Source of the DNA: Prevotella melaninogenica
GTDB taxonomy: Bacteria; Bacteroidota; Bacteroidia; Bacteroidales; Bacteroidaceae
Direction: 5' to 3'
Length of the DNA stretch: 64,000 nt
Assembly: GCF_018128065.1 (NCBI RefSeq)
Contig: NZ_CP072360.1
Coordinates: 376,501 to 440,500 of the forward strand
Both the position numbers and the translations under genes were made by a program. Numbering within the stretch: the stretch's first letter is position 1; each line of letters begins with the position of its first letter. The notes below the pieces were generated by a model. That model did no database searches. It had not been told where the DNA came from and saw only the letters and a list, made by a program, of their open reading frames with translations. This document shows positions 18,359 through 28,676 of the stretch, in pieces.

Positions 18359-20944
18359 ATGAAACAAAAGAAACTTTTAGTGACCTTCGCTTTGGGCATG
18401 TGTGCCCTTACGGCAGCTCATGCACAGGATAATGACTTCGATTTAGGCAGTCAGCGTTCGGAAGTGCAGTTAGTTAATCCTGTTCCTGGTAAGAAGATTG
18501 ACCATCAGGGACTCGTTATTAATCCTACACCACGTTACGTGAAACTGACAGGTGAGGGAACAGTAGACATCAGTGGTGGTGTTAAACTTGACCAACCGCA
18601 GCCTGCTCGTAAGCAGAGTTGGGACTATTGGACTGACCTGAACTTCCTTTCTCGTGCTGATAAGGGTCTTCCAATGAAGATACAATTAGTAAAGATACCA
18701 GTGGTTATGGATAAGAATGGTCAGAGTGGTGCTACTGCTGACGGTGCCTACACACTGAAAATTACTAAGAAGGGAATCACACTTCAGGCTGCTAATGACT
18801 TAGGAGTGTTCTATGGCATACAGACTTTGCGCCAGATTATGGAGAATCCATCCGTAGAAGGCGGTAAGAAACTTCCTTGTTTGGAAATCAATGATGCACC
18901 GGTATTTGCCTATCGTGGTGTTGTTGAGGGCTTCTATGGTACACCATGGTCACACGCTGTGCGCCTTTCGTTGATTGACTTCTACGGTAAGTACAAGATG
19001 AATACTTATATCTATGGACCAAAGGACGACCCTTATCACAGTTCTCCTAACTGGCGTCTGCCTTATCCAGAGAATGAGATGAAGGACATCAAGGAACTTG
19101 TTGCAGCCTGCAAGAAGAACCGTGTAGACTTCGTTTGGGCTATTCATCCAGGTAAGGATATCAAGTGGAACGAGGAAGACTATCAGAATCTTATGCACAA
19201 ACTTGACCTCATGTATCAAGCTGGTGTGAAGTCATTTGCTATCTTCTTTGATGATATTTCAGGCGAGGGAACCAACCCTAACCGACAAGTTGAGTTGTTG
19301 AATCGTTTGACAAAGGAGTTTGTAAAGGCGAAGGGCGACGTTGCTCCGCTGATTATTTGTCCTACAGACTATTCTAAGTTGTGGGCAAAGGCAGACGAGA
19401 ACGGACCATTGAGCATCTATGGTAAGACCCTCGACCCATCTGTACGTGTGTTCTGGACAGGCGATGTTGTTTGTAGCGATGTGACAAAGAGTACACTCGA
19501 TTGGGTCGACAGTCGCATCAAGCGTCCTGCTTTCTTCTGGTGGAACTATGCCGTAACAGACTATGTTCGCAACCTTGTATTGCAAGGCCCTGTTTATGGT
19601 TTAGATACATCACTCACCGAGAAGGATATGTGTGGACTCGTCAGCAACCCAATGGAGCATGGAGAAGCTTCAAAACTCTCTCTCTATAGTGTAGCTGATT
19701 ATACATGGAATCCATCTGATTATAACCCAATCGACAGTTGGGAACGTGGCTTGGAAGTAATGATGCCACGTGCAAAGGGTGCTTACCGCACCTTTGCTAT
19801 CCATTCTGCCGACACAGAGACAGGCTATCGTCGTGACGAATCTTGGGAAACAGAGACCTTCCGTTTAGCTGAATATACAAAGGAAAAGCGTGATAAACTC
19901 TATCAGGAGTTTGAACGTGTGGCTAAAGCACCTGCTGAGATTGAGGCTGGTTGCACTGATAATCTCTTGATAAAGGAGCTAAAACCTTGGCTGACAGAGT
20001 TTGCTAAGTTAGGCGAACGTGGTAAGAATGCTATCGAATTGATGGACCTCTATCGTAGTGGTGATAACTTGAAGTTCTGGAGTAAGTATGTTAAGAGCCG
20101 TATGTCTGCGGAAGATAAGAAAGCTTACGAGGCTCATAAGTCGGGTACTATGAAGTTACAGCCATTCTATGACTTCGCTATGGACGACCTCGGTGATGCC
20201 TTCTATGAGAAGCTTTCAGGCGAAAAGGCATTCACACTACGTGGTATCGGTTCTTATAAGAATCTTAAAACTACCCAAGCTGGTTTGATGTTCGATGGCG
20301 ACAGCATAACACATTACACCTCTGGTGAAGCTCAGAAGGCTGGTGACTGGATGGGTGTTGCCCTCCCTGAACCAATGGCAGTACGTGAGGTGCATATCCT
20401 TCAGGGACGTAACTCTACTGATGATTGCGACTTCTACGACCATGCAGCACTTGAATATTCTGTTGACGGCAAGACATGGAATACCATGTTGGGCGACATG
20501 AAGAACCAATATGATATCCTTTGGCAGGGCGAACCAGTGCAAGCACGTTATATTCGTTTGCGTCGTCTCGACTCAGACCGTAAGAACTGGGCTTCTATTC
20601 GTTCGTTCGTAGTGGTACCTGCTGGTGCAGCTTCGCTTGAGTTTGAGAATTCTAAGGCTGGAGCAAGCGATGTTCTTCTTGCGTTCGATCATCAGCCTGG
20701 TACATCTTTCAAGAATACAGGTGCTGTTTCATTCGAGGTTCCAAATGGTATGACTTCTTACACCTTCATGCTTTCATTGCCAGAGGGCGGTTCTGTCCGC
20801 GTTTGCCAGTATGATAAGCGTAACAAGCTAAAGGCTGAATTCACTTCTAATAAGCCTTTCTTCACTGTTGATATGGCAAAGAAAGTAACGCGTATGGAGC
20901 TGATTGGCAATGCAGAAGTATTTGAGATTATTCCGAAGAAGTAA
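18359..20944 (+). CDS. Glycoside hydrolase family 84 beta-N-acetylglucosaminidase (O-GlcNAcase-like)
   Basis: 861 residues from the ATG at 18359, which gives a clean signal peptide (MKQKKLLVTFALGMCALTAAHAQ cut after AHA). The frame opens 18 codons earlier at 18305. An N-terminal GH20b-like domain (to about residue 170) leads to the catalytic barrel, starting RGVVEGFYGTPWS. The catalytic Asp pair is D298-D299 in FFDDISGEG, as in BtGH84, indicating substrate-assisted removal of beta-linked GlcNAc. A helical domain and an F5/8 type C (CBM32-like) domain follow (FDGDSITHYTSGEAQKAGDW). Periplasmic or surface enzyme, probably for host glycan or mucin foraging. No SusC/D pair nearby. Confidence 0.93.
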   Translation: MKQKKLLVTFALGMCALTAAHAQDNDFDLGSQRSEVQLVNPVPGKKIDHQGLVINPTPRYVKLTGEGTVDISGGVKLDQPQPARKQSWDYWTDLNFLSRADKGLPMKIQLVKIPVVMDKNGQSGATADGAYTLKITKKGITLQAANDLGVFYGIQTLRQIMENPSVEGGKKLPCLEINDAPVFAYRGVVEGFYGTPWSHAVRLSLIDFYGKYKMNTYIYGPKDDPYHSSPNWRLPYPENEMKDIKELVAACKKNRVDFVWAIHPGKDIKWNEEDYQNLMHKLDLMYQAGVKSFAIFFDDISGEGTNPNRQVELLNRLTKEFVKAKGDVAPLIICPTDYSKLWAKADENGPLSIYGKTLDPSVRVFWTGDVVCSDVTKSTLDWVDSRIKRPAFFWWNYAVTDYVRNLVLQGPVYGLDTSLTEKDMCGLVSNPMEHGEASKLSLYSVADYTWNPSDYNPIDSWERGLEVMMPRAKGAYRTFAIHSADTETGYRRDESWETETFRLAEYTKEKRDKLYQEFERVAKAPAEIEAGCTDNLLIKELKPWLTEFAKLGERGKNAIELMDLYRSGDNLKFWSKYVKSRMSAEDKKAYEAHKSGTMKLQPFYDFAMDDLGDAFYEKLSGEKAFTLRGIGSYKNLKTTQAGLMFDGDSITHYTSGEAQKAGDWMGVALPEPMAVREVHILQGRNSTDDCDFYDHAALEYSVDGKTWNTMLGDMKNQYDILWQGEPVQARYIRLRRLDSDRKNWASIRSFVVVPAGAASLEFENSKAGASDVLLAFDHQPGTSFKNTGAVSFEVPNGMTSYTFMLSLPEGGSVRVCQYDKRNKLKAEFTSNKPFFTVDMAKKVTRMELIGNAEVFEIIPKK

Positions 20945-21013
20945 GTTGTTGGTTGACGAGTTGACGAGTCTACAAGTAGACAAGTTGCTTGTTAAAAGAC
21001 AACAATAAATAGA

Positions 21014-21045
21014 AATAGGGACAAACGATGGCGTTTGTCCCTATT
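21014..21045. terminator. Terminator hairpin between GH84 and the downstream gene
   Basis: Fourteen-base perfect stem AATAGGGACAAACG/CGTTTGTCCCTATT with a four-base loop, between convergent genes; may serve both strands. Confidence 0.8.
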
Positions 21046-21102
21046 GTTTGTGATATGGTTGAGTGAATGATAAACTGAGAAATAAGACGATTAAGACTGA
21101 AT

Positions 21103-21654
<552 letters not shown>

Positions 21655-21789
21655 TTAATTCTTTAATGCTGATACATTCATTCATTAGAATTCTGTGAAT
21701 GTTTGAATTCAATAAATGTTTTTTTTGTTTTTGTTTGTGAATAATAGCTGTTTTGTTGCTGTTCTTGTAAAGTAACATTGATATTGCTG

Positions 21790-21821
21790 CAAATGTAGAT
21801 AATAGTTTTTAAATAAACAAA
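21790..21821 (-). promoter_or_regulatory. Promoter of the 182-residue secreted protein gene
   Basis: On the minus strand: TTTG (21818-21821), 20-base spacer, TACATTTG (21790-21797), about 140 bases before the ATG. Confidence 0.65.
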
Positions 21822-21904
21822 CGTTGGATAGATTTTAGATAGGTTGACTTAGTTTTCGGTACTTTCTAACAACAAGTTGCCTCCACTTTGGTAACATTCT
21901 ACAA

Positions 21905-21980
21905 GGTGTTTAGCCCTCCGCACCATTGGTGTTAACGCTCCGCACTATTGGTGCTTACCAATCGCACGGCATGTGCTAGG
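21905..21980. repeat. 22-bp palindromic-unit array (family A), locus 4
   Basis: Three consecutive units of 22-23 bases, each centred on CGCAC-nnnn-GGTG or CGCACGGCATGTGC, ending 37 bases from the insertion sequence. Confidence 0.8.
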
Positions 21981-22016
21981 TAACAATACATCGACTTAAG
22001 ACGGGAAGAAAGGGTC

Positions 22017-24128
22017 TTAACCCAAGTTTAACTGGCAAAAATATTTTTCATAAATATTCGGGATGTTTTGTGTAGTATCAATTTTATAAATGATTGATAA
22101 TCAAGCATAGGGTATTGTAACGAGGTGTAAAATCCGATTTGTAGGACACCGTCATATCAAAATTATTTTGTTACTTTGCACTCATGCACGCAAATGTACA
22201 GACACGATTCAACCCTGCAACAGGCGACATGGCTCCTTATTATCGCATCAAGGAGTCATATCGTGACGTGCAGGGTCATGTACATTCGCTAATTTTGTTG
22301 AACATCGGTTTTGAACCTTCACTTACTGCCGTACAGGTTCGAAAAATTGCATACGCACTTACCGAACGCTTCAAAAACAGAAGTACACCCTCGCTTTTCA
22401 AGGAACATCTTGACGGACTTACTCCTATTGAACAGGCAAAGGCTGACGAATGGTGGAGCCGTATGGAGAAAGAAGGTGGAATCGATAGGTTTAACAAGGA
22501 AGAGCAGAAGTCGCTGAGAAAATATGAGAACTACGTTGACCTTGAGACGGCAAAATATACTGACGCAAGGAATGTCGGTGCTGAGTGGCTCTGCAAGCAG
22601 ACGATAGACAAGCTGCAATTAGAGGGTTTCCTGCGCAGAAATGGCTGGACGGAGAATACGATACACACGGCTTTGTCAGCATTGATAGTTCGCACAGTAT
22701 ATGCAGTTTCTGAACGTTCGTCTTATTATTATTTGCGCGATAACTCAGCTGCTGGTGAACTTTATAGTGGAGTTCCTGGCTGGACACCAGGAATCAATTC
22801 TCTGTATAAAGTCACTGACAAATTATATGAACTAAAGGAACAGTTAGAGCGTCATCTGTGCAACGTTACTGACGACCTCTTTAAGATAGACAACAAGTTG
22901 ATGCTCTTCGACTTAACCAACTTCTATTTCGAGGGCAGCAAGCGTAACAGCAACAAGGCCAAGTTCGGCCGGTCAAAAGAAAAACGCTCTGACTGTAAGC
23001 TACTTGTACTTGCACTATGTATCAATAAAGAAGGTTTTATACGTTATTCTTCTATCTTGGAGGGTAATACAGCAGACCCCAAGTCTCTGCCCGATATGAT
23101 TGACACGCTGGCAAAGAGGAAGCCATCACGGACAAAGGATACGCTCGTTGTCATGGATGCAGGTGTTGCCACGGAAGAGAACTTGGAGCTGATTAAAAGA
23201 AAAGGTTACAATTATCTCTGCGTATCTCGTACGAAAATGAAGGACTATACACTCAGTGATGATAACAGGAGTGTTACGGTAATGGATGCCCGTCGGCAGA
23301 AGATAACGCTGAAAGAGGTTAAGACAGAGGATGACAAGGATTATTATCTCGAAATAACATCTCCTTCGAAAGCTATGACAGAGTCGTCCATGAACAGGGT
23401 CTGGAGAGAGCGTTTTGAGATGGAACTGCAGAGAATAAACGATGGAATCTCCAAGAAAGGTGGAACGAAAACCTTTGAAAAGGTTGTTGAACGTACAGGA
23501 CGTGCCATACAGAAGTACCCATCTATAGCGAAGTTCTATCAGATGAGCTACATAAAAGATGAGAAGAAACCCAAGCAGATGCTGCGCATAGACTGGGAGA
23601 TAAAAGACCTCTCGGCAATGGAATCTGGTCACGGAGTATACTTCCTTCGCAGCAATGTCAGGGCACTTGATGAGCGCGTGACATGGGAATACTACAATCT
23701 CATTCGTGAGATAGAATGCACGAACAGGCAACTAAAGAATGATCTCAACCTCCGTCCTATCTATCATCAGAAAGATGAGAGAAGCGACGCACACCTCTTC
23801 TTCGGTTTATTAGCCTATTGGGTGGTAAACACCATCCGTTGTCAATTAAAACGAGAAGGAGAATCCTGTTACTGGACCGAGATTGTACGACGTATGAGCA
23901 CCCAGAAGCTCGTCACAACAAAAGGGAAGAATCCATTAGGTGAGAACATCGAGATGCGCCAATGTAGTAGTCCTTCGAAGCAAGCAAAACAGATATACGA
24001 TAAGCTGAACTTAAAACACTCACCATACAAAAAGAATAAAATTTGTAGGACACAGAGCCCATAAGAAAAACGAGGAAAGTACGGTCACTGCAAGAAATAG
24101 GCGAAAGTGGGGGTTAAACTTGGGTTAA
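22017..24128 (+). mobile_element. IS1634/IS4-like insertion sequence
   Basis: The ends are perfect 16-base inverted repeats: TTAACCCAAGTTTAAC at 22017-22032 and GTTAAACTTGGGTTAA at 24113-24128. The outermost TTAA on both sides could be a 4-base target duplication, in which case the element is 22021-24124 (2,104 bases). One transposase gene fills it. No longer flanking duplication is seen. It inserted between the unknown secreted protein gene and the LOG gene, without breaking a recognisable gene. Confidence 0.85.
22184..24064 (+). CDS. IS1634-family (IS4-like, DDE) transposase
   Basis: 626 residues. The DDE triad is visible: Asp243 in LFDLTNFYF, Asp325 in VVMDAGVATEEN, and Glu511 in LIREIECTNRQLKND, with the downstream Lys518 typical of the IS4 fold (E-6-K). 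The region between the second Asp and Glu holds the beta-rich insertion of this superfamily. It catalyses cut-and-paste transposition of the surrounding element. The frame is intact, so the element may be active. The TTACTTTG box at 22171-22178 ends 5 bases before the ATG, suggesting a leaderless message and therefore weak translation control. Confidence 0.92.
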   Translation: MHANVQTRFNPATGDMAPYYRIKESYRDVQGHVHSLILLNIGFEPSLTAVQVRKIAYALTERFKNRSTPSLFKEHLDGLTPIEQAKADEWWSRMEKEGGIDRFNKEEQKSLRKYENYVDLETAKYTDARNVGAEWLCKQTIDKLQLEGFLRRNGWTENTIHTALSALIVRTVYAVSERSSYYYLRDNSAAGELYSGVPGWTPGINSLYKVTDKLYELKEQLERHLCNVTDDLFKIDNKLMLFDLTNFYFEGSKRNSNKAKFGRSKEKRSDCKLLVLALCINKEGFIRYSSILEGNTADPKSLPDMIDTLAKRKPSRTKDTLVVMDAGVATEENLELIKRKGYNYLCVSRTKMKDYTLSDDNRSVTVMDARRQKITLKEVKTEDDKDYYLEITSPSKAMTESSMNRVWRERFEMELQRINDGISKKGGTKTFEKVVERTGRAIQKYPSIAKFYQMSYIKDEKKPKQMLRIDWEIKDLSAMESGHGVYFLRSNVRALDERVTWEYYNLIREIECTNRQLKNDLNLRPIYHQKDERSDAHLFFGLLAYWVVNTIRCQLKREGESCYWTEIVRRMSTQKLVTTKGKNPLGENIEMRQCSSPSKQAKQIYDKLNLKHSPYKKNKICRTQSP

Positions 24129-24442
24129 TGACAAATAGTAATACGCTAATGCTTAACTAATATGGGAATGGTTTACCAGACAGTGCTAATCTTTTTATTC
24201 CACTTTACTGATGAATTAAAATTATGATACAACGCTGAAAGTTTTCGTTTAATTTTCGTGGTATGTGCAACTTCTATTTTCGCATTCTTACTTGCTTTGT
24301 AGACTAAGTGGAGTGTAAAATAGCCGTAAGGTATTGTAAACGTATTCATTTTTGTTGTAGAATATGAAATGAACACGTTTATTGCCTATTATTGCTTTCT
24401 TTTGTATTATAAAGTATCTGTAAAATAAATTTTGAAAAATGA
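24129..24442. other. Gap between insertion sequence and LOG gene
   Basis: AT-rich, 314 bases. A 67-codon minus-strand ORF (24173-24376) has no signal, motif or promoter and is not credible. I see nothing else in it. Confidence 0.5.
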
Positions 24443-24961
24443 TTATCTATTAAAGTCGTCGATACTCTTTATCTCTATATAATCGTGGTATTCACCACGT
24501 ATCATACCTTTTTGCTGGTGGTCATTTAGTAGGGTTATTAGACTATCCCAAAAACCTTTTACATTGCAGAGTGTGACCTTCTTGTGGTGATAACCAATAG
24601 TAGCAGCTGATGCAACAGTAAAGACTTCGTCAATTGTTCCAATACCTCCAGGTAGTGCATAGAACTCATCAGAACGTTCCATCATGATTGCTTTACGATC
24701 CGATAGGTCTTCACAAGGGATTTCTACGTCAACATAATCACTCACCCTGCGTCCTTCTTCCATAATGCGAGGAATGACTCCGACAGTGCGTCCGCCTGCT
24801 TCATGCACCGCCTTACCGATACATTCCATCAGACCGCTATTGCCCCCACCATAGACAAGGGTGTGACCATTCGCCCCAATCCATCGTCCCAACACTTCCG
24901 CAGCACGGAAGTAGTCGGGATCAATGTTATTGTTTGCCGAACAAAATACTGCTATATTCAT
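24443..24961 (-). CDS. LOG family protein (Rossmann-fold nucleotide-binding; cytokinin-activating type)
   Basis: 172 residues, standard for the LOG/TIGR00730 family. The diagnostic ALPGGIGTIDEVFTV (PGGxGTxxE) is near residue 105, and the VYGGGNSGLM nucleotide loop is near 38. Plant homologues release free cytokinins from riboside monophosphates; bacterial members hydrolyse AMP or related nucleotides. Such proteins were often misannotated as lysine decarboxylases. Cytoplasmic. The start lies 12 bases from the stop of the flavodiiron gene, so both are probably in one operon with the sugar kinase. Confidence 0.9.
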   Translation of the reverse strand: MNIAVFCSANNNIDPDYFRAAEVLGRWIGANGHTLVYGGGNSGLMECIGKAVHEAGGRTVGVIPRIMEEGRRVSDYVDVEIPCEDLSDRKAIMMERSDEFYALPGGIGTIDEVFTVASAATIGYHHKKVTLCNVKGFWDSLITLLNDHQQKGMIRGEYHDYIEIKSIDDFNR

Positions 24962-24973
24962 TCTGTTCTATTA

Positions 24974-26164
24974 CTATTCTCCTAAGAGTTTAGCTGCCAT
25001 TTCGCGTCCTAAGCGGTTGCACTCTTCTTTAATCTCAGGAGTGAGTGCCTGTTTCATCTCTACAGGTTCGCCTACCTTCTCGAAGTGGAGGTGATTTTCA
25101 TTCCATTCACCGATGGCTGCAACAGCTTTTGAAGCCCATGAATAAGAACCGAACCAACCAATAAGGTGATTCTTGATATCGCGGTTAGCAACCTCCTGCA
25201 AGAGTACATCCATCTCATGATAGAGTCCTGCATTATAAGTAGGAGCACCAACAATCAAGCCGCGGAAGCGGAAGATGTCCTGGAGAATATAACTATGATG
25301 AGTCTTAGAAACGTTGTATAGGCGGATGTTCTTTACACCAGCAAGAGACGCTGAACGTGCAATCTGTTCTGCCATACGCTCAGTATTGCCATACATTGTA
25401 CCATAGCAAATAACCAAACCTGGCTCTGTCTCATACTTAGACATACGGTCGTAGAGTCCAACAACCTTGTCAACATACTTGTGCCATACTGGTCCATGAG
25501 TAGAGCAGATATAGTCGATATGGATACCAGCAAGCTTCTTCAATGCGTTCTGAACAGGTGTTCCGTACTTCCCAACAATGTTAGAATAGTAACGAACCAT
25601 CTCCAACCAGCACCAATCTGTATCAATTTCCTGATCGATGAATCCGCCATTTAATGCACCAAAACAGCCGAAAGCATCGCCTGTAAAGAGGTGAGAAAGC
25701 TCGCCTTTACAAAGTGTCATCATCGTTTCTGGCCAGTGAACCATTGGAGTCATAAAGAACTGCAGGGTATGATTACCTAAACTCAACTCTTCGCCATTTT
25801 TGACTTCGATAGTATTCTCCTTAACGCCATAGAAACCAGACATCATATCAAAGGTCTTCTTATTGCCAAGAACCTGAATGTTAGGATAATATTTACGGAG
25901 CAAGGCAAGTGAACCAGAGTGGTCAGGCTCCATGTGATTGATGACCAGGTAATCAATCTGTCGGTCACCCAACACCTCACGTAGTTTCTCTATAAATTGT
26001 GTAAAGAAGTCAACTTCAACTGTATCGATAAGGCAAACCTTCTCATCGTCAATAAGATAAGAATTATAGCTAACGCCATTAGGCAGCGGCCATAATCCCT
26101 CAAAGAGGTTCTTGTTACGGTCGTTAACTCCTACGTAATAAACTTTATCAGCAATTTCTATCAT
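24974..26164 (-). CDS. FprA-type flavodiiron protein (A-type flavoprotein)
   Basis: 396 residues. The N-terminal metallo-beta-lactamase-like domain carries the diiron ligands in NHMEPDHSGS near residue 80, FTGDAFGCFG near 165, and CSTHGPVWHK near 225. The C-terminal flavodoxin domain starts VICYGTMYGNTERMAE (residues 255-395). These enzymes reduce oxygen to water or nitric oxide to nitrous oxide, protecting anaerobes. Cytoplasmic. It lies 12 bases upstream of the LOG gene and 81 bases after the kinase, the gap being filled by repeat family B. Choice of O2 or NO cannot be made from sequence. Confidence 0.95.
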   Translation of the reverse strand: MIEIADKVYYVGVNDRNKNLFEGLWPLPNGVSYNSYLIDDEKVCLIDTVEVDFFTQFIEKLREVLGDRQIDYLVINHMEPDHSGSLALLRKYYPNIQVLGNKKTFDMMSGFYGVKENTIEVKNGEELSLGNHTLQFFMTPMVHWPETMMTLCKGELSHLFTGDAFGCFGALNGGFIDQEIDTDWCWLEMVRYYSNIVGKYGTPVQNALKKLAGIHIDYICSTHGPVWHKYVDKVVGLYDRMSKYETEPGLVICYGTMYGNTERMAEQIARSASLAGVKNIRLYNVSKTHHSYILQDIFRFRGLIVGAPTYNAGLYHEMDVLLQEVANRDIKNHLIGWFGSYSWASKAVAAIGEWNENHLHFEKVGEPVEMKQALTPEIKEECNRLGREMAAKLLGE

Positions 26165-26195
26165 TTTATTTTTATTTTTTTAGTTTCTTTTTAAA

Positions 26196-26249
26196 GCTAA
26201 TTGGGCTTATTAGGCTAATTGGGCTTATTAGGTAAATAAGACTAATTAT
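26196..26249. repeat. TAATTGGGCTTATTAG tandem repeat (family B), locus 1
   Basis: Two exact 18-base units (26196-26213, 26214-26231) of GCTAATTGGGCTTATTAG plus a decayed third, filling the gap between kinase and flavodiiron genes. Confidence 0.8.
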
Positions 26250-27184
26250 AAAGCCCCCTCTTTCATCTTCTCACCAAACTCTTTGCTTACATAGTTGAAG
26301 ATGTCCTTGCAGCAATCTGCAGAAAACGCCAACGCATAGTGGATGAGTTTATCCCACTGCTCCTCTGACAAACCTTTTTCGAGATCAGCGTGAGTAATTC
26401 CGTACTTCAACATACCGAAGATGAAACCAGCATTAAAGTTGTCACCAGCACCTATTGTACTGACAACATCTGTGTCAAGTACTGGATATGACTTCTTTAT
26501 TTCCTTTCCACAGCGCACTTCTACAGGCTGACTACCCTGCGTATAGATGAATTGCTTACAATAGAAGGATATCTCTGCATTATAAACCTTGTCAGCATCT
26601 TCCTTCTTGTATATTGTAGCAAAGTCCTCGTGACTTCCACGAACGATATCAGCATAATCAAGGTTCTCAATTAGATTAGGCGTAATCCTGATAACCTCAT
26701 CCTTATGCGCAGGACGGAAATTAACATCATAGTAGATGATTGCGCCATGTGAACGAGCATAGTCAAGCAGCCCTACTACTTGCGGACGAATTACTGGATT
26801 CACCGCATAGAAGGAACTAAAAAGCACGATATCATCGGGTTGTATATCAGGAAAGGTAAATTCTAACTGGTCGTGAGGATGATCTTTATAGAAGATATAT
26901 TCAGCATCATTCTTCTCATTGAGAAAAGCCAATGAAACAGGTGATTTAGAGTCAGGAAAGGTTGAAACATTGTCAGCATTCACACCATTGTTCTTTAAGA
27001 AATCAATAATATATTTCCCGACATGGTCATTACCAGCTTCTGATATGAACGACGCATTGACACCGCAGCGTCCTAATGAAGTAATAGCATTAAAGGTAGA
27101 ACCTCCTGGAACTGCCTCAACTGGTTTATTATCCTTAAAGATGATGTCTAAAACGGTTTCACCTATACCTATAACTTTTCGCAT
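26246..27184 (-). CDS. PfkB-family carbohydrate kinase (fructokinase-like)
   Basis: 312 residues from the Met at 27184. The frame extends to 27280, but a perfect promoter lies at 27222-27252, so the shorter form is right. Ribokinase-fold features: PGGSTFNAITSLGRCG near residue 25, YYDVNFRPAHKDEV near 160, and the anion-hole and catalytic base motif STIGAGDNFNAGF near 255. It phosphorylates a sugar with ATP. Similarity is to fructokinases, but the substrate is inferred. Cytoplasmic. First gene of a likely operon with the flavodiiron and LOG genes. Confidence 0.9.
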   Translation of the reverse strand: MRKVIGIGETVLDIIFKDNKPVEAVPGGSTFNAITSLGRCGVNASFISEAGNDHVGKYIIDFLKNNGVNADNVSTFPDSKSPVSLAFLNEKNDAEYIFYKDHPHDQLEFTFPDIQPDDIVLFSSFYAVNPVIRPQVVGLLDYARSHGAIIYYDVNFRPAHKDEVIRITPNLIENLDYADIVRGSHEDFATIYKKEDADKVYNAEISFYCKQFIYTQGSQPVEVRCGKEIKKSYPVLDTDVVSTIGAGDNFNAGFIFGMLKYGITHADLEKGLSEEQWDKLIHYALAFSADCCKDIFNYVSKEFGEKMKEGAL

Positions 27185-27221
27185 TTTATTGTGAATTATG
27201 TTGTGTCTCACTTTAGTTGTG

Positions 27222-27252
27222 CAAATGTACTGAAATTTAGGCGTATTACAAA
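27222..27252 (-). promoter_or_regulatory. Promoter of the kinase-flavodiiron-LOG operon
   Basis: Minus strand: TTTG (27249-27252), 19-base spacer, TACATTTG (27222-27229). An optimal Bacteroidetes promoter that fixes the start at 27184. Confidence 0.75.
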
Positions 27253-27310
27253 ATGAAATGAGTTCTTTTTTCTTTTCCATTAAAGTCTATTACTTTTCAT
27301 TCTTTTTTCT

Positions 27311-27318
27311 TAATTTTG
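27311..27318 (+). promoter_or_regulatory. -7 box of the M16 peptidase gene (leaderless type)
   Basis: TAATTTTG ends 6 bases before the ATG at 27325, so transcription should begin at or next to the start codon. A TTG at 27316 in frame is inside the box and not a start. Confidence 0.55.
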
Positions 27319-27324
27319 CACTCT

Positions 27325-28566
27325 ATGACAAGATATCAAACTGCAGTTTTAGAGAATGGACTACGTATCATAGCCCTTCCAACGACCTCACCAGTGGTCT
27401 ATTGTGGCTATCAAGTCAACGTCGGGACAGCCAACGAACTACCTAACGAGGAAGGGATAGCTCATTTCTGTGAGCACGTTACTTTTAAGGGTACCACTCG
27501 GCGCACGGCAATAGATGTAATCCAATGTCTTGAACAAGTGGGTGGTGACCTCAATGCTTTTACAACAAAGACCGATACGGTTTATTATTCAGTCATTCTG
27601 AAGGACCATCTCCCACGTGCGATAGACCTTCTGACGGATATTGTTTTCCATAGCACCTACCCACAAAAGGAGATTAACAAAGAGGTGGAAGTAATCTGTG
27701 ACGAGATAGAATCTTATAACGATAGCCCAGCAGAATTGATTTATGACGAATTTGAGAATATCATCTTCCGAGGACATCCTTTAGGGCATAGTATTCTTGG
27801 CACAGCAGAACGTGTTAGAAACTTCACTACAAAGGATGCACTCCGCTTCACTCAGAAATACTATAACCCGATGAATTCGGTGTTTTTTGTTTATGGAGAT
27901 ATAGGTTTCGACCATCTCATTAGCCTATTAGAGAAAGAAAACAACTCAAAGGTAAAGATGAAAGGTGAAACCGAAAAGCCTGTAGAAACAGCCCTTCCTC
28001 CATTGAAAGAATATCAGCCTCAAATAGTAAAGATTGACAAACAAACCCATCAGGCTCACGTAATGATTGGTAATCGTGCTTACAGTATCCACGACAAACG
28101 ACGTATGGCACTCTACTTGCTCAATAACATCTTAGGCGGACCAGGGATGAGTGCCCGCCTCAACCTTGCACTGCGCGAACGTAGAGGACTTGTTTATACG
28201 GTAGACAGTTCAATGGTAAGCTATCCTTCAACAGGTATTTGGGGAATTTACTTTGGCTGTGATGCTGATGATTTAGACGAATGTATGCAACTTGTACGTG
28301 TTGAACTCGACCGTTTCATGTCCGTTCCTTTGACGGCTGACGAGTTATCAGTAGCCAAGCAACAGATAAAAGGACAGATCGGCATAGCTTGTGATAACCG
28401 TGAAAACCTCGCATTAGACTTTGGTAAAGGTTTCCTACACTATGGTTGGAAGAAAGATATCACTGCACTTTATCGCAATATTGATGCCATTACGGCTGAA
28501 GAGATACAAGCGGTTGCTGGCGAACTCTTCCCAGAAGAGCGACTTACAAAGTTGATTTACATATAA
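27325..28566 (+). CDS. M16 (insulinase/processing-peptidase family) zinc peptidase
   Basis: 413 residues from ATG 27325. The inverted zinc motif HFCEHV lies near residue 50, with the downstream Glu in EVEVICDEIES near residue 130; this is the HxxEH-E set of an active M16 subunit. The second domain is present (AHVMIGNRAYS, LNNILGGPGMSARLNLALRE, RRGLVYTVDS). No signal peptide is seen, so it is probably cytoplasmic or periplasm-facing by other means. It cleaves peptides of modest size. It precedes ndh by 110 bases on the same strand. Confidence 0.93.
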   Translation: MTRYQTAVLENGLRIIALPTTSPVVYCGYQVNVGTANELPNEEGIAHFCEHVTFKGTTRRTAIDVIQCLEQVGGDLNAFTTKTDTVYYSVILKDHLPRAIDLLTDIVFHSTYPQKEINKEVEVICDEIESYNDSPAELIYDEFENIIFRGHPLGHSILGTAERVRNFTTKDALRFTQKYYNPMNSVFFVYGDIGFDHLISLLEKENNSKVKMKGETEKPVETALPPLKEYQPQIVKIDKQTHQAHVMIGNRAYSIHDKRRMALYLLNNILGGPGMSARLNLALRERRGLVYTVDSSMVSYPSTGIWGIYFGCDADDLDECMQLVRVELDRFMSVPLTADELSVAKQQIKGQIGIACDNRENLALDFGKGFLHYGWKKDITALYRNIDAITAEEIQAVAGELFPEERLTKLIYI

Positions 28567-28676
28567 TTGACATTGCTCTTTTCGTTTAGAAAAGTGCTTT
28601 TGGCACGATTATTTCTATAACAGTCAATAGAGACTAACATACAAACGTATAACAAATAATAAAGATAGATAGGATA

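Noticed and set aside
21905..21980. CRISPR-like array
   Set aside because: Family A units are contiguous, about 22 bases with no unique spacers, and no cas gene is present.
23126..23731. 201-codon ORF antisense to the transposase
   Set aside because: Mirror of a well-supported gene.
24443..24961. Lysine decarboxylase
   Set aside because: The PGGxGTxxE motif identifies a LOG protein; no PLP-binding lysine motif is present.
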